Numbered from the stretch's first letter, positions 38,600 to 48,792 are shown. The stretch is DNA of 64,000 nucleotides from Streptomyces pinistramenti (GCF_020564935.1 NZ_JAJCXB010000004.1:177850-241849), one strand, 5' to 3'. Notes: a model not told the origin generated them from the letters alone. Translations and numbers: made by a program.

Positions 38600-39110
38600 C
38601 CTCCCCACCTGACCGGCAGGACCGCCGCGCCCCTGGGCCCGCACCCGCTGCTCGCCGAAGCGCTGCCCGGCCGCCTGGAGGAGGCCGGGTTCACCCCGGA
38701 GACCGGTCACCCGCGCCCCGCCCCAAAGGCGGCACTCCGCAGGCGCCCCGCCCCGGGGCCGCACCGCCGTCATCCTGGCCGCCGCCGGCTCCCGTGCCCC
38801 CGTTCCGCCTCCGGCACGGCCGCCCTCGCGGAGCTGCTCCCGGCCCGGCGCGGCGGCATCCCCGTCCTGTCCGCCTACGCGTCGGCCGCCCGCCCCACCG
38901 TCGCCGGAACGGTGCGGGCGCTGACCGCCCGCGCCCACCACAGGATCGCCGTCGCCTCCCGCTTCACCGCCCCCGGACGCTTCGCCGCCCGGTGCGCCGC
39001 CGACGCCCCCGGGACCGCGGCGGCGCCCCGGGTGACCACCCCGCACCGGCCCGCCTCGTACTGCACCACTACGACCAGGTGCTCCTGGCGCGTAGCGGTT
39101 CCGGCCCGCT
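38600..39110 (+). pseudogene. Decayed sirohydrochlorin-chelatase (CbiX-like) remnant
   Basis: Scattered over three frames are pieces of a Streptomyces sirohydrochlorin chelatase C-terminal half, in the right order: LGPHPLLAEALPGRLEEAG, then TAVILAAAGSRAP (frame starting 38763), then GIPVLSAYASAARPTVAGTVRAL and HHRIAVASRFTAPGRFAARCA, then VLHHYDQVLLA. The N-terminal half is absent and at least three frameshifts separate the pieces. The family inserts iron or cobalt into sirohydrochlorin for siroheme, the NirB cofactor. This accounts for most of the 620-base gap before dgt. Confidence 0.78.
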
Positions 39111-39137
39111 CGGCACCGGGGCGGCTACCGTCGCAGC

Positions 39138-40568
39138 ATGACGGGCACACCATCGAGCACCGGCCGGGACGCGGACACCCGCGGCGCCGGCCCCGACGCC
39201 ACCGGCGGGCCGGCCGCCGCAGGGCCCGGTGCACGCGGGGACGCCCCGCCGGGCCGCCCGCCCGGCGGGCACGACGTCCCCGGCTATACACCGTCCGACG
39301 CCGAACGCTGGGTCGACGAACCGGACAAACGACCCGGCCGCACCGCCTTCCAGCGTGACCGGGCCCGCGTCCTGCACTCCGCCGCGCTGCGCAGGCTCGC
39401 CGGCAAGACCCAGGTCGTCACCCCCGGCAGCCTCAGCCACCTCTGGGACGCCAGCCCGCGCACCCGGCTCACGCACTCCCTGGAATGCGCCCAGGTCGGC
39501 CGCGAACTGGGCGCCGCACTCGGCTGCGACCCCGACCTCGTCGAGACCGCCTGCCTGGCGCACGATCTCGGCCACCCGCCCTTCGGGCACAACGGCGAAC
39601 AGGCGCTCAACCAAGTCGCCGCGCCCTGGGGCGGCTTCGAGGGCAACGCCCAGTCGCTGCGGCTGCTGGCCCGCCTGGAACCCAAGCGGTTCTGCCCGGC
39701 GGCCGACGGCAGCGCGGTCAGCGTCGGCCTCAACCTCACCCGCGCCGCCCTCGACGCCGCCACCAAGTACCCCTGGCCGCGCGGCGCGCACCCCACCGAC
39801 CCGGGCTCTTCGAAGTTCGGCGTCTACGAGGACGACCTGCCGGTCTTCGAATGGTTCCGGCAGGGCGCCCCCGCGACGGAACGCAGCTTCGAAGCGCAGG
39901 TCATGGACTGGTCCGACGACGTCGCGTACTCCGTGCACGACGTCGAGGACGGCCTGCACGCCGGGCACCTCGACCCCAACCTCCTGCTCGCCGACGCCGA
40001 ACGCGCCGAGATCTTCGACGTCGCCGCCGCGCGCTACGCACCGGGCGCCGCCCCCGCCGAGCTGGCCGCCGCCCTCGACCGCCTCCTGGACCAGGAATGG
40101 TGGCCGCACGGCTACGACGGCTCCGCGCTCGCCCAGGCCCGCCTCAAGGACGCCACCAGCCAACTGATCGGCCGCTTCTGCCTGGCCGCGGAATCGGCCA
40201 CCCGCGCCGCATACGGCACCGGGCGCCTCACCCGTTACCGCGCCACCCTGGTGGTTCCGGACGAAACCCGGCTGGAATGTGCCGTTCTCAAGGCCGTCGC
40301 CGACCGCTACGTCATGCAACGGCCCGACCAGGAAGCGCTCCGCGCCGACCAGCGCATCGTGATCGCCGAACTGGCCGATGCCCTCCAGGTCAGAGCCCCC
40401 GACGGCCTCGACCCGCAGTTCCGGTCGCTGTTCGACGCGGCGGACGACGACACCGCCAGGATGCGGGCCGTCATCGACCAGATCGCGGCCCTCACCGACG
40501 CCTCGGCCCGTAGCCTGCACACCCGCCTCACCCGGCCCCCCGGAACACCGCCGGACAACCGAGGGTGA
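39138..40568 (+). CDS. dgt: Deoxyguanosinetriphosphate triphosphohydrolase
   Basis: HD-domain dNTPase that hydrolyses dGTP to deoxyguanosine and triphosphate. The first 45 residues are a Gly/Ala/Pro-rich extension. The core starts at [34 protein letters not shown], with metal-binding H..HD..D residues in [37 protein letters not shown] and [17 protein letters not shown]. Length 476. In Streptomyces it precedes dnaG, as here with two genes between. ATG 39138 follows the chelatase remnant closely. Confidence 0.95.
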   Translation: MTGTPSSTGRDADTRGAGPDATGGPAAAGPGARGDAPPGRPPGGHDVPGYTPSDAERWVDEPDKRPGRTAFQRDRARVLHSAALRRLAGKTQVVTPGSLSHLWDASPRTRLTHSLECAQVGRELGAALGCDPDLVETACLAHDLGHPPFGHNGEQALNQVAAPWGGFEGNAQSLRLLARLEPKRFCPAADGSAVSVGLNLTRAALDAATKYPWPRGAHPTDPGSSKFGVYEDDLPVFEWFRQGAPATERSFEAQVMDWSDDVAYSVHDVEDGLHAGHLDPNLLLADAERAEIFDVAAARYAPGAAPAELAAALDRLLDQEWWPHGYDGSALAQARLKDATSQLIGRFCLAAESATRAAYGTGRLTRYRATLVVPDETRLECAVLKAVADRYVMQRPDQEALRADQRIVIAELADALQVRAPDGLDPQFRSLFDAADDDTARMRAVIDQIAALTDASARSLHTRLTRPPGTPPDNRG

Positions 40569-40833
40569 TCCGGGAGGGACGGACCCTCTTCCGTCCTCAC
40601 GTTCCGTGCGGGACGCTCGGACACCACGGGTGCCGCGGATCCGACGCCGCCGGGCGGCGCCGGACGCTCCGGGTGTCGCCGCGGGCGACACCTCCCGTGA
40701 CGCCGGAGCAGAAGGGAAGGTAAACGGGAGGAACGGGGGAGTGCATACCGGGGGAACACATCACCGGGGGACGATCGGGGACGTGCACGGCCGCACGAGC
40801 GGACGTACGGCACCGAGAACGAGGAGGAAGCAA

Positions 40834-42096
40834 GTGGTCGAAGCACACCAGACGTTCGTCATCGTCGGAGGTGGACTGGCCGGCGCAAAAGCCGCCGAGA
40901 CCCTCCGCGCGGAGGGCTTCACCGGCCGGGTGATCCTCATCTGCGACGAGCGCGACCACCCGTACGAGCGCCCGCCGCTGTCCAAGGGATACCTGCTCGG
41001 CAAGGAGGAGCGCGACAGCGTCTTCGTCCACGAACCCGGCTGGTACGCCCAGGCCGACATCGAACTGCACCTCGGCCAGCCCGCCGTCCACCTGGACCCC
41101 GAGGCCAGGACCGTACGCCTGGGCGACGGCACCCTCATCGTCTACGACAAGCTGCTGCTGGCCACCGGCGCCGAACCGCGCCGCCTCGACATCCCCGGCA
41201 CCGGCCTCGCCGGCGTCCACCACCTGCGCCGCCTCGCGCACGCCGAACGCCTGCGCGGCGTCCTCGCCTCCCTCGGCCGGGACAACGGCCACCTCGTCAT
41301 CGCCGGCGCCGGCTGGATCGGCCTGGAGGTCGCCGCGGCCGCCCGCTCCTACGGTGCCGAGGTCACCGTCGTCGAGACCGCACCGACGCCGCTGCACGCC
41401 GTGCTGGGCCCCGAACTCGGCGGCCTCTTCACCGACCTGCACCAAGAACACGGCGTCCGCTTCCACTTCGGCGCCCGCTTCACCGAGATCGTCGGCCAGG
41501 ACGGCATGGTGCTGGCCGTACGCACCGACGACGGCGAGGAACACCCCGCCCACGACGTGCTCGCCGCGATCGGCGCCGCCCCGCGCACCGCACTCGCCGA
41601 ACAGGCAGGACTGGCCCTCGCCGACCGCTCGGCAGGCGGCGGCATCGCCGTCGACGCCGCGCTGCGCACCTCCGACCCGCACATCTACGCGGCCGGCGAC
41701 GTCGCGGCCGCCGACCACCCCCTCCTGGACGCCCGGCTACGCGTCGAGCACTGGGCCAACGCGCTCAACGGCGGCCCCGCAGCGGCCCGCGCGATGCTCG
41801 GCCAGGACGTCAGCTACGACCGCGTCCCGTACTTCTTCTCCGACCAGTACGACGTCGGCATGGAGTACTCCGGCTACGCCCCGCCCGGCTCCTACGACCA
41901 GGTCGTCTGCCGCGGCGATGTCGCGAAACGCGAATTCATCGCCTTCTGGCTCGCCGAAGGCCGGCTGCTCGCCGGGATGAACGTCAACGTCTGGGACGTC
42001 GCAGGCCCCGTCCAGCAACTGATCCGCGCCGGGCACCAGTTGGACGTCGAGAAGCTGGCGAATCCGGAGGTTCCGCTGGAATCGCTGCTGCCGTAG
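40834..42096 (+). CDS. FAD-dependent ferredoxin reductase-like oxidoreductase
   Basis: A 420-residue flavoprotein of the rubredoxin/ferredoxin reductase type (HcaD/CamA-like). GTG 40834 has GAGGAGG upstream. The FAD motif FVIVGGGLAGAKAAETLR is near residue 8, the NAD motif LVIAGAGWIGLEVAAAARSYGAEVTVVE near residue 155, and the second FAD motif TSDPHIYAAGDVAAAD near residue 285. The C-terminal reductase domain ends at residue 420. It would pass electrons from NAD(P)H to a ferredoxin, for instance for P450s; no ferredoxin gene is adjacent. The 265 bases upstream hold no gene. Confidence 0.92.
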   Translation: MVEAHQTFVIVGGGLAGAKAAETLRAEGFTGRVILICDERDHPYERPPLSKGYLLGKEERDSVFVHEPGWYAQADIELHLGQPAVHLDPEARTVRLGDGTLIVYDKLLLATGAEPRRLDIPGTGLAGVHHLRRLAHAERLRGVLASLGRDNGHLVIAGAGWIGLEVAAAARSYGAEVTVVETAPTPLHAVLGPELGGLFTDLHQEHGVRFHFGARFTEIVGQDGMVLAVRTDDGEEHPAHDVLAAIGAAPRTALAEQAGLALADRSAGGGIAVDAALRTSDPHIYAAGDVAAADHPLLDARLRVEHWANALNGGPAAARAMLGQDVSYDRVPYFFSDQYDVGMEYSGYAPPGSYDQVVCRGDVAKREFIAFWLAEGRLLAGMNVNVWDVAGPVQQLIRAGHQLDVEKLANPEVPLESLLP

Positions 42097-42105
42097 CGTG
42101 AGGCC

Positions 42106-43131
42106 ATGAGCCTCAGCCCCGGTGGCCGCACAGGCCCCGCCCAGCCCACCGGCCCCGCCGCGGCCGTCACCCTCGACACCATCCGTGCCGCCGCGGCGCG
42201 ACTGGCGGGCATCGCCCACCGCACACCGGTACTGCGCTCGGGCACCCTGGACGCGCTGGTGGGCGCCGAGGTCTTCCTCAAGTGCGAGTCCTTCCAGCGC
42301 ATGGGGGCCTTCAAGTTCCGCGGCGCCTACAACGCCCTCTCCCGCCTGACGCCCGAGCAGCGCCGCCGCGGGGTCGCCGCGTACTCCTCGGGCAACCACG
42401 CCCAGGCCGTCGCGCTCGCCGCCAGGGAACTGGGCACCACCGCCGTCATCCTCATGCCCGAGGACGCCCCGCGCTCCAAGCGGGACGCCACGCTCGGCTA
42501 CGGCGCCGAGGTCGTCACCTACGACCGCTACACCGGCGACCGCACCGCCCTCGCCGATCAGCTCGCCGCCGACCGCGGGCTCACCCTGATCCCGCCCTAC
42601 GACCACCCGGACGTGATGGCCGGACAGGGCACCGCGGCCCTGGAACTGATCGAGGAGACCGGACCGCTGGACGCGCTGCTCACCCCGGTCGGCGGCGGCG
42701 GCCTGATGGCCGGATGCGCCACCGCCGCCACCGCGCTCGTCCCCGGTATCCGCATGATCGGCGTGGAGCCCGAGGCGGGCGACGACACCCACCGCTCCCT
42801 GGAGGCCGGCCGGCCCGTCACGATCCCCGTCCCGCAGACCATCGCCGACGGACAGGCCACCGAAGCCCCCGGAGAACTGACCTTCGCGGTCAACCGCGAG
42901 CTGCTCGACTCCGTCGTCCTGGTCAGCGACGACGAGATCCGCACCGCCATGAAGTTCGCCTTCGAGCGGCTGAAGATCGTCACGGAGCCCAGCGGCGCCT
43001 GCGCCCTCGCCGCCCTGACCGCAGGCCGCGTCGACCCGCTGCCGGCCCGGATCGGCGTGATCATCTCCGGCGGCAACATCGGCCAGGACCGCTTCGTGGA
43101 GCTGATGGCCACCGCCCCCGACGCCCGCTGA
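42106..43131 (+). CDS. Threonine dehydratase / serine racemase-like PLP enzyme
   Basis: Fold-type II PLP enzyme of 341 residues. The Schiff-base lysine lies in ESFQRMGAFKFRGAYNAL, the substrate loop is YSSGNHAQAVALAA, the phosphate-binding loop is VGGGGLMAG, and the C-terminus has TEPSGACALAAL. There is no C-terminal regulatory ACT domain, so it is the catabolic/serine-racemase-like kind rather than biosynthetic IlvA. It starts nine bases after the flavoprotein stop and could be co-transcribed. Exact substrate (threonine, serine or hydroxyaspartate) is not resolved. Confidence 0.9.
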   Translation: MSLSPGGRTGPAQPTGPAAAVTLDTIRAAAARLAGIAHRTPVLRSGTLDALVGAEVFLKCESFQRMGAFKFRGAYNALSRLTPEQRRRGVAAYSSGNHAQAVALAARELGTTAVILMPEDAPRSKRDATLGYGAEVVTYDRYTGDRTALADQLAADRGLTLIPPYDHPDVMAGQGTAALELIEETGPLDALLTPVGGGGLMAGCATAATALVPGIRMIGVEPEAGDDTHRSLEAGRPVTIPVPQTIADGQATEAPGELTFAVNRELLDSVVLVSDDEIRTAMKFAFERLKIVTEPSGACALAALTAGRVDPLPARIGVIISGGNIGQDRFVELMATAPDAR

Positions 43132-43179
43132 ACCGGAGGCGTGGAGGGGACTGTCCGACCCCGGCCGTAGAATTCACGC

Positions 43180-45096
43180 GTGGCAGGACGGATCAACGAT
43201 GACGACGTGAAGGCGGTTCGGGACGCGGTCCCGATCGACGCCGTTGTGTCCGAATACCTCCAGCTCCGCAACGCCGGCGGCGGCAATCTCAAGGGCCTGT
43301 GCCCCTTCCACGACGAGAAGTCCCCGTCCTTCCACGTCAGTACCGCCAAGGGGCTCTACCACTGCTTCGGCTGCCAGGAGGGCGGCGACACCGTCGACTT
43401 CATCATGAAGATCGACCACCTCTCCTTCGCCGAAACCATCGAACGCCTCGCCTCCCAGGCGGGCATCACCCTGCGCTACGAAGAGGGCGGCTACGCACCC
43501 GGCCGCCAGCAGGGCGAACGCACCCGCCTGGTGGAGGCCCACAAAGTCGCCGCCCAGTTCTACGCCGAGCAGCTGGACGGCCCCGAGGCCGAGATCGGCC
43601 GCGCCTTCCTCGCCGACCGCGGCTTCGAGCGGGCCGCGGCCCAGCACTTCGGCGTCGGCTACAGCCCGGCCGGCTGGGACCACCTCACCCGCTTCCTGCG
43701 CGGCCGCGGCTTCACCGACAAGGAACTGATCCTCTCCGGCCTCTCCCAGGACGGCCGCCGCGGCCCCATCGACCGCTTCCGCGGCCGCCTGATGTGGCCC
43801 ATCCGCGACATCTCCGGCGAAGTCGTCGGCTTCGGCGCCCGCAAGCTCCGCGACGACGACAACGGCCCCAAGTACCTCAACACCCCCGAAACCCCCATCT
43901 ACCGCAAGTCCCAGGTCCTCTACGGCATCGACCTCGCCAAGAAGGAGATCGCCAAGACCAGCCGGGCCGTCGTCGTCGAGGGCTACACCGACGTCATGGC
44001 CTGCCACCTGGCCGGCGTCACCACCGCCATCGCCACCTGCGGCACGTCCTTCGGCGAAGGCCACATCAAGATCCTCCGCCGGCTGCTGATGGACCACTCC
44101 GGATCCGAGGTCATCTTCACCTTCGACGGCGACGCCGCAGGCCAGAAGGCCGCCCTGCGCGCCTTCGAGGACGACCAGAAATTCGCCGCCGAGACCTCCA
44201 TCGCCATCACCCCCGGCGGCATGGACCCCTGCGACCTCCGCCTCGCCAAGGGGGACACGGCCGTCACCGACCTCGTCGAGTCCCGCACCCCGCTCTTCGA
44301 GTTCGCCCTGCGGCACCTCGTCTCCCGGCACAACCTCGACACCACCGTCGGCCGCGCCGCCGCCCTCGACGAAGCGGCGCCCATCGTCGCGCACATCAAG
44401 AACAGCTCCATCCAGCACGAATCGGCCGTCCAGCTGGCCGGCATGCTCGGCATCCTGGACACCCAGTTCGTCGTCCGCCGTGTCGGCCAGCTCGCCCGCT
44501 GGGCCCGCGAACGCGGCCGGGACGGCGGCCAGGACCAGGGCCGCAGACCCCCCCGCGGCCAGGAGCGGGCCGCCGAACAGGAACGCCCGGCCCCCGGCCC
44601 CCGCGGCCCCGCCCTCAACCTCCGCAGCCCCGCCCACCGCGTCGAACGCGAACTGCTCAAGCTCGCCCTGCAACGCCCCGACCTCGTCTCCCCGGCCTTC
44701 GACGCCTACGGCATCGACGAGTTCACCGCCCCGCCCTACGCCACGGTCCGCCGCTGCATCGAGGACGCCGGCGGCGCCACGGCAGGCGCGGCCGACGACG
44801 GCTACGTCCAGCGGGTGCGCGAGGCCGCCCCCGACGACACCGTCCGCGCCATGGTCACCGAGCTCTTCGTCGAACCCCTCCACACCCGCCGCGACCCCGA
44901 CGAGGCGTACGCCGGCGTACAGCTCGTCGCCGTCCGCCTGGCCGCCGTCAACCAACGCGTCACCGAAATCCGCGGCACCCTCCAGCGCCTCGGCCCACGC
45001 GCCGACCCCGAGCACCTCAATGCCGTCCAGAACGAACTCTGGGTCCTCCAGCAGTACGGTCAGTCCCTCCGCGAACGCGGCTACGCCGCTCTCTGA
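43180..45096 (+). CDS. dnaG: DNA primase
   Basis: Synthesises RNA primers for replication. At 638 residues it has the full domain order: CHC2 zinc finger (CPFHDEKSPSFHVSTAKGLYHCFGC, residues 40-65), the N-terminal catalytic core, the TOPRIM domain (AVVVEGYTDVMACHLAGV, FTFDGDAAGQKAA with acidic metal ligands, DPCDLRLAKGD) and a C-terminal DnaB-binding domain from about residue 485. A Gly/Arg/Gln-rich linker, about residues 440-480, precedes it. GTG 43180 starts 48 bases after the dehydratase stop. Confidence 0.97.
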   Translation: MAGRINDDDVKAVRDAVPIDAVVSEYLQLRNAGGGNLKGLCPFHDEKSPSFHVSTAKGLYHCFGCQEGGDTVDFIMKIDHLSFAETIERLASQAGITLRYEEGGYAPGRQQGERTRLVEAHKVAAQFYAEQLDGPEAEIGRAFLADRGFERAAAQHFGVGYSPAGWDHLTRFLRGRGFTDKELILSGLSQDGRRGPIDRFRGRLMWPIRDISGEVVGFGARKLRDDDNGPKYLNTPETPIYRKSQVLYGIDLAKKEIAKTSRAVVVEGYTDVMACHLAGVTTAIATCGTSFGEGHIKILRRLLMDHSGSEVIFTFDGDAAGQKAALRAFEDDQKFAAETSIAITPGGMDPCDLRLAKGDTAVTDLVESRTPLFEFALRHLVSRHNLDTTVGRAAALDEAAPIVAHIKNSSIQHESAVQLAGMLGILDTQFVVRRVGQLARWARERGRDGGQDQGRRPPRGQERAAEQERPAPGPRGPALNLRSPAHRVERELLKLALQRPDLVSPAFDAYGIDEFTAPPYATVRRCIEDAGGATAGAADDGYVQRVREAAPDDTVRAMVTELFVEPLHTRRDPDEAYAGVQLVAVRLAAVNQRVTEIRGTLQRLGPRADPEHLNAVQNELWVLQQYGQSLRERGYAAL

Positions 45097-45391
45097 GCCG
45101 CCCCTCCCGGGGGCGCATACGGCCGCCGCGCCGCGCCCTCCCACCGCACCCCGACGTAGCCACCCGGTTACGGAACGGACTCAAAAAGTGGGCGCACGCC
45201 CCTCGTGGCGGGCCTGTGTCGTACCCCACACTGAAAGCGGTGCCTGAGAGTTCGGAGCGCGGCGCGCCCGGTCACCCGGATCGTGCATCCCCCGCGCAGC
45301 CACTCGCGATGTACGGGACGGACAGCGGCTCGGCCGCGGCCGCTCCCGGCCTTTCCGCCGCCTTCGCAGCGATCACCCTGGAGGTCGCCCC

Positions 45392-46498
45392 GTGCAGACC
45401 CAGACGCTCCCCGACGCGCCGGCCGGCGCCCCGCAGGCCGCGCCCGAGAAGGCCCTGCCCCAGCCGGCCGGGGACGCAGCGGCAGGCGCCCGCCCGGTCA
45501 CCGTGCCGCAGCAGGCCGAACCCCCGGCCGCCGAAACGATCGCCGACGACCCCGCCCCCGAGCCGCCGCCCCGCCCCGACACCGGCGGCCCGTCATCCGA
45601 CCTCTTCCGCCAGTACCTCCGTGAGATCGGCCGGATCCCGCTGCTCACCGCCGCCGACGAGGTCGACCTCGCACGCCGCGTCGAAGCGGGCCTCTTCGCC
45701 GAGGAAAAACTCTCCGGCACCCCCGACCTGGACTCCCAACTCGCCTTCGACCTCGACAAGTTGGTGGTACTCGGCCGGATGGCCAAGCGCCGGCTCATCG
45801 AGGCCAACCTCCGCCTCGTCGTCTCCGTCGCCAAGCGCTACATCGGCCGCGGACTGACCATGCTCGACCTCGTCCAGGAGGGAAACCTCGGACTGATCCG
45901 CGCCGTCGAGAAGTTCGACTACGCCCGTGGCTACAAGTTCTCCACCTACGCGACCTGGTGGATCCGCCAGGCGATGTCCCGCGCCCTCGCCGACCAGGCC
46001 CGCACCATCCGCGTCCCGGTCCACGTCGTCGAACTCATCAACCGCGTGGTCCGCGTCCAGCGCCGGATGCTCCAGGAACGCGGCTGCGAACCGACGCCCG
46101 AAGAGGTGGCGGCCCAGCTCGGCCTCACCCCGGAACGCGTCGGCGAGGTACTGCGCCTGGCCCAGGAACCGGTCTCGCTGCACGCCCCCGTCGGCGAGGA
46201 GGACGAGGTCGCGTTCGGCGATCTCATCGAGGACGGCGACGCCGCCTCACCCGCCGAATCCGCCGCCTTCCTGCTGCTGCGCGAACACCTCGACACCGTC
46301 CTGTCCACCCTCGGCGAACGCGAACGCAAGGTCGTCCAGCTCCGCTACGGCCTCGCCGACGGCCGCCCCCGCACCCTGGAGGAGATCGGCCGGATCTTCG
46401 GCGTCACCCGCGAACGGATACGGCAGATCGAATCCAAGACCCTCAACAAACTCCGCGACCACGCCTTCGCCGACCAACTGCGCGGCTACCTCGACTGA
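45392..46498 (+). CDS. hrdA: Group 2 RNA polymerase sigma factor, HrdA-like
   Basis: Sigma-70 family factor of 368 residues. A Pro/Ala-rich N-terminus lacks the long region 1.1 of HrdB. Region 1.2 is [31 protein letters not shown], region 2 has [57 protein letters not shown], and region 4 has [25 protein letters not shown]. These match principal-sigma recognition, so it should read HrdB-like promoters, but group 2 Hrd factors are dispensable. Position next to dnaG identifies it as the HrdA type by recalled synteny. GTG 45392 has CTGGAGG upstream. The 295-base gap before it must hold its promoter. Confidence 0.82.
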   Translation: MQTQTLPDAPAGAPQAAPEKALPQPAGDAAAGARPVTVPQQAEPPAAETIADDPAPEPPPRPDTGGPSSDLFRQYLREIGRIPLLTAADEVDLARRVEAGLFAEEKLSGTPDLDSQLAFDLDKLVVLGRMAKRRLIEANLRLVVSVAKRYIGRGLTMLDLVQEGNLGLIRAVEKFDYARGYKFSTYATWWIRQAMSRALADQARTIRVPVHVVELINRVVRVQRRMLQERGCEPTPEEVAAQLGLTPERVGEVLRLAQEPVSLHAPVGEEDEVAFGDLIEDGDAASPAESAAFLLLREHLDTVLSTLGERERKVVQLRYGLADGRPRTLEEIGRIFGVTRERIRQIESKTLNKLRDHAFADQLRGYLD

Positions 46499-46535
46499 AA
46501 CCGCACACCCCACCGGACCCCGCGGCCACGCCGGC

Positions 46536-47990
46536 TCAGCCCTCAGGCCCGAACACCCCCGGATACGCCTCATCGCGCACCGCCGTGTACTGCTGGCGCA
46601 CCGCCTGGCCCACCGGCAGCTCCTCGCCCGGCTCGAAGACCTGGCTCGCGGCCGACGGCCACTGCGGCGGCTCGACCCAGCCGCCGTCGTTCGGCGCGAG
46701 CGTGCCGTGCGCAGCGCCCAGCGCCCAGGCCGCCTGCCGCGCCGCGCCCAGCGCCGCGTACTCGGCCGGCTGCGGCACCACGACCTGCACCCCGAACACC
46801 GCGGGCGCCGCCGCCTGCACGGCACCCAGCTCGGCCGCCCCGCCCAGCAGGAACACCCGGCGCACCGCCACACCGCGCCCGCGCAGCACGTCCAGCGCGT
46901 CGGCCAGCCCGCAGAGCATGCCCTCCACCGCGGCCCGCGCCAGATGCTCAGGCTTCATGCTCTCCCGGCGCATCCCGTGCAACGACCCGGCGGTATGCGG
47001 CAGATGAGGGGTCCGCTCGCCCTCCAGATACGGCAGCATCACCATGCCGTACGCGCCGGGCGACGACTTCAGCGCCAGCTCGGACAGGCCCTCCAGATCC
47101 GTGCCGAGCATCTCCGCCGTACCGCGCAGCACCCGGACCGCGTTGCTGGTGTGCACCACCGGAAGATGGCGCCCCGTCGCGTCGGCGAACGAGGTGATCG
47201 TGCCGTCCGGATCGACCAGCGCCTCGTGATGGATGCCGAACACCGACCCCGACGCGCCCAGCGACACCACCGCGTCGCCGACCCCGACACCGAGCCCGAA
47301 CGCCGCCGCCATCGTGTCGCCCGTGCCGGCCGAGATCAGCAGCCCCTCGGGCGTGAACCCGGCCGTCCCTGACGGGCCGAGCACCTCGGGCAGCCGCACC
47401 TGATGGCCCAGCGCCAGCTCCACCAGATCCGGCCGGTACGCCTCGTCGGCCGCCGACCAGAACCCGGTGGCCGAAGCACCGCCGCGGTCCGTCGTACGCC
47501 GCGCAGGCCGCCCCAGCAGCTGCCACGCCAGCCAGTCGTGGGGCTGCATGACCTCGGTGATCCGGGCCGCGTTCGCCGGCTCGGTGCGCGCCAGCCAGCG
47601 CAGCTTCGTCACCGGATGCGTCGCCTGCGGCACCGCCCCTATCGCCTGCGCCCACGCGCTCCGCCCGCCCAGCGAGTCGATCAGGTCGGCCGCGGCACTC
47701 TGCCCCCGCTTGTCGTTACCGAGCAGCGCGGGCCGTACGAGATTGCCCTCGGCGTCCAACGGCACCAGCCCGTGCTGCTGCGCGGAAACGCCGATCGCCT
47801 GCACGCCCTCCAACAGGCCGTTGCCCGCCGCCTCGCCGAGTGACATCAGCCACGCCTGCGGGTCGACCTCCGGCCCCTTCTCGGCAGGGTGTGGCGCGTA
47901 CCCCTGCCTGATGACGGCACCTGTGTCCGTATCGCAGACGACGATCCGTGTGCTCTCGGACGAACTGTCCAATCCGGCGACTTTCCCCAT
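46536..47990 (-). CDS. xylB: FGGY-family carbohydrate kinase (xylulokinase-like)
   Basis: Cytoplasmic sugar kinase of 484 residues with two actin-like domains. The N-terminal phosphate loop is VAGLDSSSESTRIVVCDTDTG, followed by the FGGY N-domain QAIGVSAQQHGLVPLDAEGNLVRPALLGNDKRG. The C-domain starts near residue 235 (ISAGTGDTMAAAFGLGVGVGDAVVSLGASGSVFG), with ATP-binding VFLLGGAAELGAVQ and PQPAEYAALGAARQAAW. The sequence is most like D-xylulose kinases, but FGGY substrates are easily misassigned. Convergent with hrdA; no xylose isomerase or sugar transporter lies beside it. Confidence 0.82.
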   Translation of the reverse strand: MGKVAGLDSSSESTRIVVCDTDTGAVIRQGYAPHPAEKGPEVDPQAWLMSLGEAAGNGLLEGVQAIGVSAQQHGLVPLDAEGNLVRPALLGNDKRGQSAAADLIDSLGGRSAWAQAIGAVPQATHPVTKLRWLARTEPANAARITEVMQPHDWLAWQLLGRPARRTTDRGGASATGFWSAADEAYRPDLVELALGHQVRLPEVLGPSGTAGFTPEGLLISAGTGDTMAAAFGLGVGVGDAVVSLGASGSVFGIHHEALVDPDGTITSFADATGRHLPVVHTSNAVRVLRGTAEMLGTDLEGLSELALKSSPGAYGMVMLPYLEGERTPHLPHTAGSLHGMRRESMKPEHLARAAVEGMLCGLADALDVLRGRGVAVRRVFLLGGAAELGAVQAAAPAVFGVQVVVPQPAEYAALGAARQAAWALGAAHGTLAPNDGGWVEPPQWPSAASQVFEPGEELPVGQAVRQQYTAVRDEAYPGVFGPEG

Positions 47991-48070
47991 GGCCCCAGAT
48001 GATGCCCCATCCGGCGGACAGCGGGGGCGTCAGGGCATACCCCGGGGACAGCCGGGGACGCACGGCCGCC

Positions 48071-48370
48071 TCAGGTGTTGCTGGTGCCCCAGTCGTCAGG
48101 GTCGGGTGTGCGCTGCTCACGCAGCGACCGGACCCGGTCGGTGACCGAGTGCGGCAGCCGGTCCCCGACCTTGGCCGAAACCCGGTCGAACGCCTTCGTC
48201 GCCGCCTCCCTGCCGCCCATCGCCGCGGACTCCGCGGTGTTACGGACCGCAGGATTCTGCGAGATCCGCCGGGCCCCCTTGCGCAGCTGCTCGTACCGCT
48301 CCCGGCCGGCCCGCGTGCCGAGCACGTATCCGACGGCCAGTCCCGCGATGAACGTGAGCCGGTAGCGCAT
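48071..48370 (-). CDS. Small membrane-anchored YtxH-like protein
   Basis: A 99-residue protein from ATG 48370, with GGTGGAG upstream. It begins with one glycine-rich transmembrane segment (MRYRLTFIAGLAVGYVLGTRAGRERYEQLRKGAR, cut after GTRAGRERYEQL), then a charged amphipathic helix of about 60 residues. This is the YtxH/apolipoprotein-like arrangement common in actinobacteria. The role is unknown; such proteins are often stress-related. It lies between the kinase and the tRNA cluster. Confidence 0.82.
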   Translation of the reverse strand: MRYRLTFIAGLAVGYVLGTRAGRERYEQLRKGARRISQNPAVRNTAESAAMGGREAATKAFDRVSAKVGDRLPHSVTDRVRSLREQRTPDPDDWGTSNT

Positions 48371-48542
48371 CGCTCCACCCTTTCCTCTCGCCGGTGCGCA
48401 CCCGCCGCAGTCGGCCCGTGTCATCCCTGCTGCCGCGCCGCGTACCGGTAACGCTCGATCCCGTCCGGTGCCGAGTGCACCGGATCACCGGGCTGTGCCG
48501 CGCCTGCCCTGCGGGCTTGGTGATCACCCATGGCGATACCGA

Positions 48543-48574
48543 TTGGCGGAGCACCCCCCTGCTTGCGCTAATGT
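48543..48574 (+). promoter_or_regulatory. Possible promoter of the tRNA-Asn pair
   Basis: TTGGCG at 48543-48548 and TAATGT at 48569-48574 lie about 70 bases upstream of the first tRNA-Asn. The 20-base spacer is longer than ideal, so this is only a candidate. Confidence 0.3.
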
Positions 48575-48641
48575 ATGTGTCGCAGCGAGCGCGCGCCGTC
48601 CGGAAGCCCGGACAGCGACGCATTCGAGGCACACAGAGCAT

Positions 48642-48714
48642 TCCCCTGTAGCTCAATTGGCAGAGCAGCCGGCTGTTAACCGGCAGGTTACTGGTTCGAG
48701 TCCAGTCGGGGGAG
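48642..48714 (+). tRNA. tRNA-Asn (GTT), copy 1
   Basis: 73 bases fold as a cloverleaf. Acceptor strands TCCCCTG (48642-48648) and CGGGGGA (48707-48713) pair, with discriminator G. The anticodon stem is GCCGG/CCGGC around the loop CTGTTAA, with anticodon GTT at 48675-48677. The T-arm has GGTTCGAGTCC. CCA is not encoded. Confidence 0.97.
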
Positions 48715-48719
48715 CTCGG

Positions 48720-48792
48720 TCCCCTGTAGCTCAATTGGCAGAGCATTCGGCTGTTAACCGGAGGGTTACTGGTTCGAGTCCAGTCGGGGGAG
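48720..48792 (+). tRNA. tRNA-Asn (GTT), copy 2
   Basis: Starts six bases after copy 1 ends and differs from it only around the anticodon stem (TTCGG/CCGGA). Same acceptor stem, loop CTGTTAA and T-arm. The pair is probably one transcript, ended by the terminator at 48803. Confidence 0.97.

Noticed and set aside
40569..40833. Possible small gene between dgt and the flavoprotein
   Set aside because: Frames are short and lack codon bias; the region is more likely the promoter and leader of the flavoprotein gene.
43174..45144. 656-codon minus-strand frame opposite dnaG
   Set aside because: Antisense shadow of dnaG with no recognisable domain.
45097..45391. ECF-type promoter (GGAAC) in front of hrdA
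   Set aside because: GGAAC is present near 45173 but no matching -10 element lies at the right spacing.
48642..48792. The two tRNA-Asn genes as one duplicated annotation error
   Set aside because: They differ in the anticodon stem and both fold fully, so both are real genes in tandem.
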